A stretch of 14,045 nucleotides of DNA from Minthousia sp045628125 (GCA_045628125.1 JAZQPA010000205.1:1-14045); one strand, 5' to 3'; positions 1-6,923 are shown, numbered from the stretch's first letter. Notes: generated from the sequence alone by a model not told the origin. Program-made: numbers and translations.

Positions 1-24
1 ATAACCTCAAAAGATTTATCTATT

Positions 25-1281
25 ATGAAAAAAACTTTTCTTTTAGCGCTTGTAGCCATAATGTGCTGCAATGCAGATGTGTATGCTCAGGGATGGCTGA
101 AACGTGTAGGCGATGCTGTGAAAAGAACTGCAGAGGATGTAGTTGAAAGCAAGGCCGTACAGAAGACCTCTGAAGTAATTGAAGGAGCTATTGATGGCGC
201 AAAGAAAGGCGCCAAGAAGAATAACAAGGGTGATGACGGAGAGATTACAGCTTCGGACAATGCACCTCAAGTAAACACTTCTACCGACTTCAAGCGTGGT
301 GGTAAGATTCTTTTCCAGGATGATTTCCAGAGCGAGAAAGTTGGCGAGTTCCCATCAAAGTGGGATTTGCTCGCTGGCAAGGCCGAGGTGAAGAAGTTTG
401 GCAACCAGCTGGCAGTGGAGGTTACAGAAGATGGTGTCATCACACCGCTCATCAAGCAGGAAGGTGCCTACCTCACAGAGGAGTTCACCATCGAGTTTGA
501 TTTCTATTACTGGGAGAAACCTATAGATGGTGTTGGTCTGAATGAAATAGATCTCTATCTGATGAACAATGATGACCGCAATGATTTTGATAGTTATAAT
601 GCTACATGGGCAAGTTTCGGTGTCTGCGACATGCAGCCAAAGACATACAAATACTGGACCACAGCCGACAAAGAAATCAAAACCGGCTACGACTACAATC
701 TCTCGAATGGTTGGCACACCGTGCAGTTCTCATTCAACAAGCGTGCTGGTAAGATGTATATTGATGGCAACCGTGTGATGAACGTACCAAACATGAAGCA
801 GCCTAAATGGTTTGCCATCAAGGGCTGTTTTGATTACAATAACCTGAACTTCATCCGTAACGTAGTGATTGCACAGGGTGCAGTGGAACTCTATGACCGC
901 AATGCTCAGGATCTCACAGCTGTAGAGAAGGCAATGGCTGAGACTGGTAAGTTCGTAACCAACAACATCAACTTCGAGACCGGCAAGGCTACTCTCCTTC
1001 CTGAGTCAATGGAGGAGATCCAGAAGGTGGCTGACTATATGGTAAAGAACAAGTCTGTTCGCTTCGAGGTACAGGGTCACTGCGACAACCAGGGTTCGGA
1101 CAAGGTCAACGACCCACTGTCACAGCAGCGTGCCGAGGCTGTAGTAGCAGCTCTTGTTAAATTAGGTGTTGACGAGTGGAACCTCCGCGCTGTAGGTAAG
1201 GGCAGTCACGAGCCTGTTGCTGACAACAGCACCAAGGAAGGTCAGGCTAAGAACCGTCGTGTAGAATTTATCAAGCGATGA
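25..1281 (+). CDS. Exported OmpA-family protein with LamG-like middle domain
   Basis: A 418-residue cell-envelope protein, probably a peptidoglycan-binding outer-membrane or periplasmic protein. Residues 1-21 are a Sec signal peptide (KK, hydrophobic core, cleavage after VYA). Residues 22-90 are lysine/alanine-rich and probably helical. Residues about 95-290 look like a concanavalin/LamG-type beta-sandwich (FQDDFQSE...FPSKW opening, EFTIEFDFYYW strand, WHTVQFSF later). Residues 313-418 are an OmpA C-terminal domain, with the LSQQRA motif near 365 and NRRVEF at 410-415, the usual peptidoglycan-contacting positions. The common HTD is HCD here (352-354), keeping the Asp. The start is the only sensible one, giving a clean signal peptide. 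Its promoter would lie upstream of the window. A small exported gene follows 87 nt downstream. The ligand of the middle domain is unknown. Confidence 0.9.
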   Translation: MKKTFLLALVAIMCCNADVYAQGWLKRVGDAVKRTAEDVVESKAVQKTSEVIEGAIDGAKKGAKKNNKGDDGEITASDNAPQVNTSTDFKRGGKILFQDDFQSEKVGEFPSKWDLLAGKAEVKKFGNQLAVEVTEDGVITPLIKQEGAYLTEEFTIEFDFYYWEKPIDGVGLNEIDLYLMNNDDRNDFDSYNATWASFGVCDMQPKTYKYWTTADKEIKTGYDYNLSNGWHTVQFSFNKRAGKMYIDGNRVMNVPNMKQPKWFAIKGCFDYNNLNFIRNVVIAQGAVELYDRNAQDLTAVEKAMAETGKFVTNNINFETGKATLLPESMEEIQKVADYMVKNKSVRFEVQGHCDNQGSDKVNDPLSQQRAEAVVAALVKLGVDEWNLRAVGKGSHEPVADNSTKEGQAKNRRVEFIKR

Positions 1282-1366
1282 GAGCAGAGTGTTATAAACT
1301 TGTTTATAACCTATGCCGAAGAGCGACGATAAATGGACGGAGTCAGTTCATCAAGCGATGAGAGCA
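1270..1366. repeat. 17-bp direct repeat, two copies 80 bp apart
   Basis: The 17-mer ATCAAGCGATGAGAGCA occurs at 1270-1286 and again at 1350-1366. The first copy spans the last two sense codons and stop of the OmpA-domain gene; the second lies just before the ATG of the next gene. This looks like a short segmental duplication of the gene end, seen directly in the sequence. Function is unknown. Confidence 0.85.
1291..1310. repeat. Perfect 9-bp inverted repeat
   Basis: GTTATAAAC (1291-1299) and GTTTATAAC (1302-1310) are exact reverse complements separated by TT. It starts 10 nt after the stop of the OmpA-domain gene. The stem is AT-rich and is not followed by a T run, so it is a poor intrinsic terminator. 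An operator-like site for a dimeric regulator, or a weak mRNA 3'-end stem, are both possible. Confidence 0.55.
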
Positions 1367-1368
1367 AT

Positions 1369-1731
1369 ATGAAGAAGTATCTGAAATATTGTCTTTCGGC
1401 ATTAATGCTCATCCTTTGCGGTTCCGCACATGCCCAGGACATCAAGGATCTGACTATAAAGGAAAAGATAGACAATACCTATGTATTCGGGTTCGACTTG
1501 CGTGAATCGCGTTCTGCCAAGGGAGGCATCTGGAACGTGAAAACGGGTAAGGCAGAGACACCGCAGAACTACACCCAGATAAAGAATGACACTATCGATG
1601 GCAAACCAGTCATCAAGCTCTATCGCGAGGTAGTGCCAGGCAATCATCCCCTGAACAGATGGGAGACCTGGGTATGTAAAGAATCTAAGTGGATTAATGC
1701 TGAAGAAGCAGAAAACGAGCCTAAAGAATAA
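1369..1731 (+). CDS. Small exported protein of unknown function
   Basis: 120 residues if started at ATG 1369. An in-frame ATG at 1333 would add 12 residues (MDGVSSSSDESN) in front of an otherwise good signal peptide, and those codons come from the duplicated 17-bp repeat, so 1369 is preferred. Residues 1-22 are a signal peptide (MKKYLKYCLSALMLILCGSA, cleavage near AHA|Q). The mature part of about 98 residues is polar and contains RESRSAKGGIWNVKTGK and NRWETWVCKESKW, with a Glu-rich C-terminus (EEAENEPKE). I recognise no family. It follows the OmpA-domain gene by 87 nt with no clear Bacteroidetes promoter between, so co-transcription is likely. It is probably periplasmic or surface-exposed. 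Confidence 0.72.
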   Translation: MKKYLKYCLSALMLILCGSAHAQDIKDLTIKEKIDNTYVFGFDLRESRSAKGGIWNVKTGKAETPQNYTQIKNDTIDGKPVIKLYREVVPGNHPLNRWETWVCKESKWINAEEAENEPKE

Positions 1732-1751
1732 TACATTTTTGAATAAAGACA

Positions 1752-1778
1752 AGGGGGTGGCTGCACAAACCACCCCCT
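1752..1778. terminator. GC-rich hairpin between convergent genes
   Basis: AGGGGGTGG (1752-1760) pairs with CCACCCCCT (1770-1778) around a 9-nt loop. It lies between the small exported gene (stop at 1731) and the response regulator stop at 1800. The plus strand continues CTTTACATT; the minus strand continues TTGTCTTTATT. The T tracts are short, but position and stem strength fit a shared bidirectional terminator. Confidence 0.7.
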
Positions 1779-1799
1779 CTTTACATTCGATTCTATGGG

Positions 1800-2417
1800 T
1801 TATACGAGTTTCTGCTCTATCGCTACGCGTACGAGAGCTGCCGTGTTTGGTACACCTAATTTGAGTTTCAGGTACTTGTAGTACGAGTGTACCGTTTCGA
1901 ATGCCAGACAGAGTTTATCGGCAATCATCTTGATGCTATAGCCTTCCACAATGAGCTTCAATACCTCACGTTCACGGGGAGTGAGTTCCACCACATCCAT
2001 TTGCGGATGAGCCTTGAGAATATCCACCACCTCAGGACAGATGTACTGTTCGCCTTTCATAACGGTCTCAATGCCCTGCAGCAGTTCCTCCTTACCACAA
2101 GTTTTCAGCACATAACCGTCAGCACCACTTGATAGGGCTCGGTTGATCACCGCTGCCTCGGCATAGGTGGAGAACACCAGTATTCGCACATCGGGATATC
2201 TATCCTTCCATGTCTCCACATAATCCAGGCTGTTGCCATCGGGCATGCCCACATCCAGTAATAATACATCAATGTCGTTATGCTGCTCCAACATGGCCTC
2301 GCACTCTGCGTTGGTAGCCGCATGCGCTATCACCTCGAAATCACCGCTCTGTCTGAGCATGGTGTCAAGGCTCTGGGTAATGACCTTGTGGTCGTCTGAA
2401 ATAGCTATCTTTATCAT
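1800..2417 (-). CDS. NarL/FixJ (LuxR-type) response regulator
   Basis: 205 residues from the ATG at 2417. The reading frame stays open upstream, with ATGs at 2450 and 2480, but receiver domains normally begin at MIKIAISDD, so 2417 is chosen. The receiver domain (about 1-120) has the acidic pair D8/D9, phospho-acceptor D55 (LLLDVGMPDG), a switch Ser/Thr at 83-84 and K105. The C-terminal GerE/LuxR helix-turn-helix runs about 144-203 (ELTPREREVLKLIVEG, then TVHSYYKYLKLKLGV). It should be a cytoplasmic DNA-binding regulator phosphorylated by the TPR histidine kinase encoded upstream on the same strand. The spacing of about 270 bp from the kinase stop is long for such a pair and is filled by repeats. 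Targets are unknown. Confidence 0.92.
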   Translation of the reverse strand: MIKIAISDDHKVITQSLDTMLRQSGDFEVIAHAATNAECEAMLEQHNDIDVLLLDVGMPDGNSLDYVETWKDRYPDVRILVFSTYAEAAVINRALSSGADGYVLKTCGKEELLQGIETVMKGEQYICPEVVDILKAHPQMDVVELTPREREVLKLIVEGYSIKMIADKLCLAFETVHSYYKYLKLKLGVPNTAALVRVAIEQKLV

Positions 2418-2473
2418 ATCGAGAGTAAAGATAGCGAGATTATGTGGCATACGCTTCGTTTCTGCTTGAAATA

Positions 2474-2487
2474 CCCCCATTTGGGGG
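2474..2487. other. Small C5/G5 hairpin upstream of the response regulator
   Basis: CCCCC (2474-2478) and GGGGG (2483-2487) are separated by ATTT. On the minus strand, the direction of transcription, the stem sits 57 nt before the regulator ATG. No T run follows, so it is not a standard terminator. It could act as an mRNA stem in the leader of the regulator. Confidence 0.35.
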
Positions 2488-2500
2488 GAGAACAGTTGAT

Positions 2501-2685
2501 AATTCTTGCTCCTCTTCGATACGCAAGCGAATCAAAGATTCGAGCGGAAAATTGACAATTGACAATTGAAAATTGATAATTGAAAATTCTCTCTCCGCTT
2601 CGCTATGAGAGCGAGCAAGCTCGAGCGGACAATTGACAATTCTTGCTCCTCTTCGATACGCAAGCGAATCAAAGATTCGAGCGGA
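2501..2685. repeat. Three-unit intergenic hairpin repeat array
   Basis: Unit A1 (2501-2548) and unit A2 (2638-2685) are identical 48-bp direct repeats. Unit B (2585-2629) is a diverged third member sharing the AATTCT start, a CTTCG core and the TCGAGCGGA end. Each unit ends with a short hairpin: CGAATC-AAA-GATTCG in A (2528-2542 and 2665-2679), CGAGC-AA-GCTCG in B (2612-2623). The stem bases differ between A and B yet stay paired, which suggests the structure is kept. Units are joined by ATTGAnA heptamers. The array fills most of the gap between the sensor kinase stop (2689-2691) and the response regulator. It resembles dispersed intergenic repeats of Bacteroidales genomes; no transposase or other mobility gene is present. 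Confidence 0.85.
2551..2585. repeat. Five tandem ATTGAnA heptamers
   Basis: Five consecutive 7-mers fill the spacer between units A1 and B: ATTGACA, ATTGACA, ATTGAAA, ATTGATA, ATTGAAA. A single heptamer stands before unit A2 (2632-2638) and a near copy (GTTGATA, 2495-2501) before A1. The different copy numbers before each unit suggest the tract changes by slippage or unequal exchange. Confidence 0.8.
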
Positions 2686-2688
2686 CAA

Positions 2689-4563
2689 TTATCTTGGGAT
2701 TTCGATGTTTATCTCGGTGCCTGACGGTGAACTGCTGATACTCATTCTGCCCTGTTGCAGTTCCACACGCTCGCGGATGTTGCGGAGGCCCATATTCTTT
2801 GTTACGGCATCAGGGTCGAATCCCTTTCCGTTGTCGGCAACAATCACGGCAGCAAATTCCTCATCCATCATCAGTTGTACCATAATGTGCGAGGCCTGGG
2901 CATGCTTCAGGGCATTGTTAACCAGTTCATGGGTAGCGCAATACAGCATTTCTTCCTGCTGCTCCGGCAGGCGCAGGTCCTGTCCGTGGTGCGAGAAACT
3001 GACAATAGGATTCACCCTACAGAAGTCGCGCAGTGCAGTGGCCAGTCCCTTTTCCTTCAGCGATGCCGGCATCAGGTGGTGGGCCACACGCCGCATTTCC
3101 TCGGTAGCCTGTTTGGAAAGATGCTGTATCTGTTCCTCGTGCGACTGCATCTGAATGCTGGTCAGCAGTCCTCCAAGACGATCGTGCAGGTCGCGTCCCA
3201 ACCGGGTGCGCTCGTCGGTCTCTCCCTGCATGCGTGACAGCATGTTGCTGATGCGACGGCGCTGCCTGCCGGTATGGATAATGTAAATCACCGCCAGGAT
3301 AAGAATAGCTATCAAGCCTAAATATAACCAGTTCTGCAACTGCGACATGCGGTGGCGCTGTTCCAGTTCCTTGAGCTGTGCCTCTTTCTCCAATGTCTCA
3401 TAACGGACTTCTATTTCTGAAAGGGCCGATTGGTATTTGGTGGTACTTTGCTCAGCCATAGTTTCCTGAAGCAGGTGTATATAATGTTGAGCCTCAGTTG
3501 CATCTCCCACTCCACTATAGGCTTCCGCCAGGGTCTGATACACTCCGATGTTATGCTGAGGGTCCTGGTCGTTAGTTTCCAGGGCCTTCAGTGCCCATTC
3601 TATGGCCTTAGGCCATTCCCTGCGTTCCAGGCACAACGAAGCCTGCTGGGCATAGGCATCACTCAGGTAGGTAGGTCCCACCTCCTCATCGCCAATGGCC
3701 TGCAGTCCCTCATCCAGGTACTGCTGGGCAGTCTTCAGGTCATGAAATCCCTGTTGGTAGATGCGCGAGAACAGCACATAGCCATCCAGCATACTGTCCA
3801 GTTCCTCGTCCTTATGGGCCTTATAGTAAGCAAATCCGTCCTTGGCATGCTCCAGAGCCTTGTCGTACTGTCCGGCTTTCAGCAGGGTCATGGCCAGCCC
3901 GAACTGGGGACCGGCTACCATCAGCGAATCACCGGTAGTGGCGCCCACCTCCATGGCTTTCTGATAGTTTTCCTGCGCAGCATCGTAATTGCCCAACTCC
4001 AGATAAAGCTCGCCCACATTATAATATAAGATGCACTCGCTCTCCTTCCACCCGTTGCGTTTGAAAATGGGCAGTGCTTTCTGGTAGTAATCCAGTGCCA
4101 GGTGCAGTTTTCCCTGAATGTTATAGAGATTGCCTAAGGTACCATAAAGACGGGAGTAGCTATTATCCAAATCTTTCTGGGTATAGCGCTTGTTCCCCTT
4201 CATCTGCTCCATTGCCAGGAGCGCACGGTCGAAACAGTGCTGGGCAGAATCGTAATCGGTACGTCCGTAGGCATGAAGTCCGATCATCATCCATGCATCA
4301 TACAGGCCATTCCAGTAGCCGTTCTTCTGGGCCAGTTGCACGGCCAACTGGGCATAATGGATGGATTTATCCCTGTCGGTCTGCTGGTATCCCGACATGA
4401 GTTCCCCATAGATTTTGGAGAGTTCCTCGCCCTTGGGATGCTTGGTCTTCAGCACGTTCTCCAGCGAATCCACCTTGTGATTTCGGTGGTCGGAGTATTC
4501 GGCATGCAGGCTCAGGGGCAGAATGCACCACAAGAGCAGCAGGAACGGAAGATGCAGTCTCAT
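2689..4563 (-). CDS. TPR-containing sensor histidine kinase (HisKA_3 type)
   Basis: 624 residues. Residues 1-21 are a signal peptide or first membrane anchor (cleavage near LHA). About 30-370 is a series of tetratricopeptide-like helical repeats (for example GTLGNLYNIQGKLHLALDYY at 141-160 and NVGELYLELGNYDAAQENYQ at 182-201), expected in the periplasm. A helical linker (375-408) leads to a transmembrane segment at about 412-430. The cytoplasmic part has a HisKA_3 dimerisation domain with the phospho-accepting His460 in RDLHDRLGG, then a HATPase_c domain with N box HELVNNALKHA (545-555), G1 DNGKGFD (577-583) and G2 GLRNIRERV (592-600). All key catalytic motifs are present. The partner is the LuxR-type regulator downstream. 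The 48-nt gap to the upstream DUF7352-like gene and absence of a clear promoter there suggest one transcript. The stimulus is unknown. Confidence 0.93.
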   Translation of the reverse strand: MRLHLPFLLLLWCILPLSLHAEYSDHRNHKVDSLENVLKTKHPKGEELSKIYGELMSGYQQTDRDKSIHYAQLAVQLAQKNGYWNGLYDAWMMIGLHAYGRTDYDSAQHCFDRALLAMEQMKGNKRYTQKDLDNSYSRLYGTLGNLYNIQGKLHLALDYYQKALPIFKRNGWKESECILYYNVGELYLELGNYDAAQENYQKAMEVGATTGDSLMVAGPQFGLAMTLLKAGQYDKALEHAKDGFAYYKAHKDEELDSMLDGYVLFSRIYQQGFHDLKTAQQYLDEGLQAIGDEEVGPTYLSDAYAQQASLCLERREWPKAIEWALKALETNDQDPQHNIGVYQTLAEAYSGVGDATEAQHYIHLLQETMAEQSTTKYQSALSEIEVRYETLEKEAQLKELEQRHRMSQLQNWLYLGLIAILILAVIYIIHTGRQRRRISNMLSRMQGETDERTRLGRDLHDRLGGLLTSIQMQSHEEQIQHLSKQATEEMRRVAHHLMPASLKEKGLATALRDFCRVNPIVSFSHHGQDLRLPEQQEEMLYCATHELVNNALKHAQASHIMVQLMMDEEFAAVIVADNGKGFDPDAVTKNMGLRNIRERVELQQGRMSISSSPSGTEINIEIPR

Positions 4564-4611
4564 TGTCTTTGTCCTACCCCGGTTGTTTATTATCTTGCAT
4601 TCCCTGTCCGC

Positions 4612-4905
4612 TTACATCAGAATCTCGAACACATGAAAAGCATAAAGGTCCTTACGCTGAACAGTGCCCAAAACCTTGTAACTGTAACGGGTCAGGGTAT
4701 CGGTCATATCCACATCGGTACCTGCAACCACAAAGGTGCGGGTCTCCAGCGGAGCCTCTGTCTCGCACAATGCCCAAATACTGATACCTTCAGCACCCAC
4801 TGCATGTGTAGCCACACCCACACCGGTAATTTGTGCGCCTTCTGGCATACTGATGTTGTTCACTCCACTCACATCATTGATAGGAAATCTCCAAACTTTT
4901 AACAT
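4612..4905 (-). CDS. Short DUF7352-like protein
   Basis: 97 residues from ATG 4905. The frame runs on upstream to 5073, but that extension crosses the promoter at 5000-5031 and is low-complexity, so it is rejected. The protein opens with MLKVWRFPI, continues with a MPEGAQITGVGV strand, an IWAL strand, RTFVVAGTD, and ends YKVLGTVQRKDLYAFHVFE. From memory this order (basic opening, MP-GA-I, WAL, R-F---GTG, Y-GT, FH-FE) matches the small DUF7352 family of phages and bacteria, whose function is unknown. No signal peptide or membrane segment, so probably cytoplasmic. It stands first in a likely operon with the sensor kinase and response regulator; whether it takes part in their signalling cannot be told from sequence. 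Confidence 0.75.
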   Translation of the reverse strand: MLKVWRFPINDVSGVNNISMPEGAQITGVGVATHAVGAEGISIWALCETEAPLETRTFVVAGTDVDMTDTLTRYSYKVLGTVQRKDLYAFHVFEILM

Positions 4906-4999
4906 AGCAACTAAGATTTGATTAATTGATCGTTTTTCATTTTTCAGTGGCACTGGTGTTGCCCATGTCACTCTTTCTAAAGCATAAGATTTATGGGCA

Positions 5000-5031
5000 C
5001 AAAGGTAGCTATTTTCAGGATTCTCCCCAAA
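5000..5031 (-). promoter_or_regulatory. Bacteroidetes-type promoter for the DUF7352-like/kinase/regulator block
   Basis: On the minus strand TACCTTTG (5007-5000) fits the -7 consensus TAnnTTTG, and TTTG (5031-5028) lies 20 nt upstream, the consensus spacing for the -33 box. Transcription should begin near 4992-4995, giving a leader of roughly 85-90 nt before the ATG at 4905. Confidence 0.75.
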
Positions 5032-5118
5032 AAAATGGGCTAAATTGTAATGTCGAGTTGATAATTTGGCCATTTTTTGGAAGAGAGCTGTACGTAAATC
5101 ACATAACTTTCCGATTTT

Positions 5119-5149
5119 TTTGTCGTGTCACCGCTTTATCGTACCTTTG
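5119..5149 (+). promoter_or_regulatory. rnpB: Bacteroidetes-type promoter of rnpB
   Basis: TTTG (5119-5122), a 19-nt spacer, then TACCTTTG (5142-5149) match the Bacteroidetes primary sigma factor promoter. The expected start, 5-8 nt further on, coincides with the 5' end of the RNase P RNA P1 stem. The -7 sequence is identical to that of the divergent promoter at 5000-5007. Confidence 0.85.
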
Positions 5150-5156
5150 CACCAGA

Positions 5157-5525
5157 AATTGCAGAGGGACGGTCTGTCGCTTGCGGGCTTCGGTCCGTTA
5201 GAGGAAAGTCCGGGCAACACAGAGCAGCTCACTTCTTAATGGGAAGCAGGTCGTGAGATTTGGGTAATGTGGAAGAAAATAACCGCCCCTTCGGGGGTAA
5301 GGGTGAGAAGGCGGGGTAAGAGCCCACCAGGCGCATGGTGACATGCGGGCTGCACATCCTGAGCGTTGCAAATTCAAATATACCGGTGCTTGAGGGCTGC
5401 TCGTCCGAGCCGGAGGGTAGAATGCGCAGCAGTTTGCTGGAGCCTGCTGGTGACAGCAGGTCAAGATAAATGACAGACGCCAGTCCTGACTGGTACAGAA
5501 CCCGGCTTATAGGCCCTCTGTAATT
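5157..5525 (+). ncRNA. rnpB: RNase P RNA, bacterial class A
   Basis: The catalytic RNA of ribonuclease P, which matures tRNA 5' ends. Hallmarks seen: GAGGAAAGTCCGGGC (5201-5215, P4 5' strand), the AAGGGTGAGAAGGCGGGGTAAGAG-type conserved core around 5298-5322, AAGATAAATGACAGACGCC near 5463, and ACAGAACCCGGCTTAT (5496-5511). The terminal P1 helix pairs CAGAGGG (5162-5168) with CCCTCTG (5514-5520) and extends by further A-T/G-T pairs to about 5157 and 5525. Length of about 369 nt is normal for this class. A T7 run (5524-5530) follows P1 directly. Exact ends are inferred from pairing and promoter position. ORFs drawn across this region are not genes. Confidence 0.97.
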
Positions 5526-5537
5526 TTTTTATTGCCT

Positions 5538-6875
5538 ATGAACCGTAAAAACATCTGGAAAACCCGACTGCAGATACGTCTGCAACAATACTTTGAGGAC
5601 GACTCGGTGATTCAAGTGGAATGGCTGAGACGACTGATTGTGTGCCTTAAAGTGCTGTGGCTGACTATCCGTATGTTCATCAACGACCGCATCAACACCC
5701 GTGCATCGGCCCTGACCTACACCACCCTGCTGGCCACTGTTCCCATGCTGGCCATCATCTTTGCCGTGGCCAAAGGTTTCGGAATTGCCGAACATGTGGA
5801 GAACCTGCTTATCGAGAACTTCAAGGGGCAGGAAGAGGTGGTACAGATGCTGATGGGTACGGTAAACCAATACATCGACCACACCCGGAGCGGTCTGTTC
5901 CTGGGAGTGGGTTTCATCATGCTGGTCTATACCATCGTTTTGCTGACCGGCACAATCGAGGCTTCGTTCAACCATATCTGGCAGGTCAAGAAACAGCGTT
6001 CTCCGCTGCGTAAGATCACGAACTATTTCTCCATGCTGCTGCTTCTGCCCTTCCTTCTGGTGTTCATCAGCGGTTTCAACGTGTTCCTGGGTACCATGGC
6101 CAGAAGCATTGAGGGATTTGTGATTCTGAGCAACACTACCCAATTCTTTATCAGACTTATTCCATACGGTGTGAGTAGTCTGCTGATGGTGGGACTGTAC
6201 GTTTTCATGCCCAATACCCGGGTGCGCTTCAGCAGTGCTCTTATTCCGGGCGTGCTGTGCGGTGGTGCGTTCCAGGCTTTTCAGGCGCTGTACATCAACT
6301 CGCAGATTTGGGTAACCAACTATAACGCCATCTACGGTAGTTTCGCCGCCATTCCTATGTTCCTGATCTGGACACAGACATCCTGGTGTATCTGCCTGTT
6401 CGGTGCCGAGCTGGCCTTTGCCATCCAGAACCGTAACATGCTGGGTGACCGTCTGGACGGACGAGTGATGAGCCGGAACGATCATGACTTTGTGTGCCTG
6501 CTTATCCTGGCACTCATCGGCAAGCGCTTCAAGGTGCGCAATCTGGAAAATCTGCCTTATTCGGCCGATGAACTGGCCAACGAGCTGAAACTCCCTATCC
6601 GATTGATAAACAATATGCTTTACGACCTGATACGTATGCGATGGATCTATGCGCTGGACCATTCCAAAGAGGAAAAGGAGCGTTATCAGCTGGCATCGGA
6701 TATCTCGGAGACATCGCTGGATGATGTGATCCGTTCTTTTGAACGGGACCACGAATGCCGCGTACAGTTAGACCGTAAGGACAAGTTCAAGAAACAGTGG
6801 GATGTGTACTGCCGCATAAAGACTGCTCAGCAGGAACGGCAGAGCCAACTTCTGGTCAAAGACTTATTCGAATAA
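5538..6875 (+). CDS. YihY/BrkB-family integral membrane protein
   Basis: 445 residues. The ATG at 5538 is used; an in-frame TTG two codons upstream is less likely. The N-terminal 40 residues are basic and cytoplasmic. About six membrane segments follow between 45 and 300, with the family motif ASALTYTTLLATVPMLAIIF early and YGSFAAIPMFLIWTQTSWCI late. Residues about 315-400 form a soluble C-terminal region resembling a winged helix (YSADELANELKLPIRLINNM), common in the long form of this family. These proteins were once called RNase BN, which is wrong for the family; true function is unsettled, with transport or envelope roles proposed. The start is only about 13 nt beyond the rnpB 3' end, so its message probably arises by read-through from rnpB or from a promoter within it. 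No truncation seen. Confidence 0.9.
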   Translation: MNRKNIWKTRLQIRLQQYFEDDSVIQVEWLRRLIVCLKVLWLTIRMFINDRINTRASALTYTTLLATVPMLAIIFAVAKGFGIAEHVENLLIENFKGQEEVVQMLMGTVNQYIDHTRSGLFLGVGFIMLVYTIVLLTGTIEASFNHIWQVKKQRSPLRKITNYFSMLLLLPFLLVFISGFNVFLGTMARSIEGFVILSNTTQFFIRLIPYGVSSLLMVGLYVFMPNTRVRFSSALIPGVLCGGAFQAFQALYINSQIWVTNYNAIYGSFAAIPMFLIWTQTSWCICLFGAELAFAIQNRNMLGDRLDGRVMSRNDHDFVCLLILALIGKRFKVRNLENLPYSADELANELKLPIRLINNMLYDLIRMRWIYALDHSKEEKERYQLASDISETSLDDVIRSFERDHECRVQLDRKDKFKKQWDVYCRIKTAQQERQSQLLVKDLFE

Positions 6876-6910
6876 AAAAAAGCGCCACATCATGTGACGC
6901 TTTCTTTTTT
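6873..6910. terminator. Bidirectional intrinsic terminator
   Basis: AGCGCCACA (6881-6889) and TGTGACGCT (6893-6901) form a 9-bp stem with a TCA loop. On the plus strand it has one C-A mismatch and is followed by TTCTTTTTT; on the minus strand that position is a U-G wobble and the stem is followed by eight Ts. It sits between the converging yihY-like and DUF1573 genes. Confidence 0.85.
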
Positions 6911-6923
6911 ATTTCTCTCTTTT

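Noticed and set aside
2528..2542. AATCTTTG in the repeat hairpin as a promoter for the regulator
   Set aside because: It misses the first base of TAnnTTTG and no TTTG lies at the right distance upstream.
2501..2685. CRISPR-like array
   Set aside because: Units are too few, spacers are low-complexity heptamers rather than unique sequences, and no cas genes are present.
2440..2688. 82-residue minus-strand ORF between kinase and regulator
   Set aside because: It begins at a TTG, is made almost wholly of the repeat units and heptamers, and looks like no protein; it is a translation of repeat DNA.
4906..5073. N-terminal extension of the DUF7352-like gene
   Set aside because: It crosses a consensus promoter (5000-5031) and the family-like sequence starts only at ATG 4905.
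5198..5464. 88-residue minus-strand ORF
   Set aside because: It lies entirely within the RNase P RNA gene, antisense to conserved RNA core elements.
5529..6752. 407-residue minus-strand ORF
   Set aside because: It is antisense to the YihY-like gene; its His/Gln-rich composition is typical of a reverse-strand shadow and it lacks domain features.
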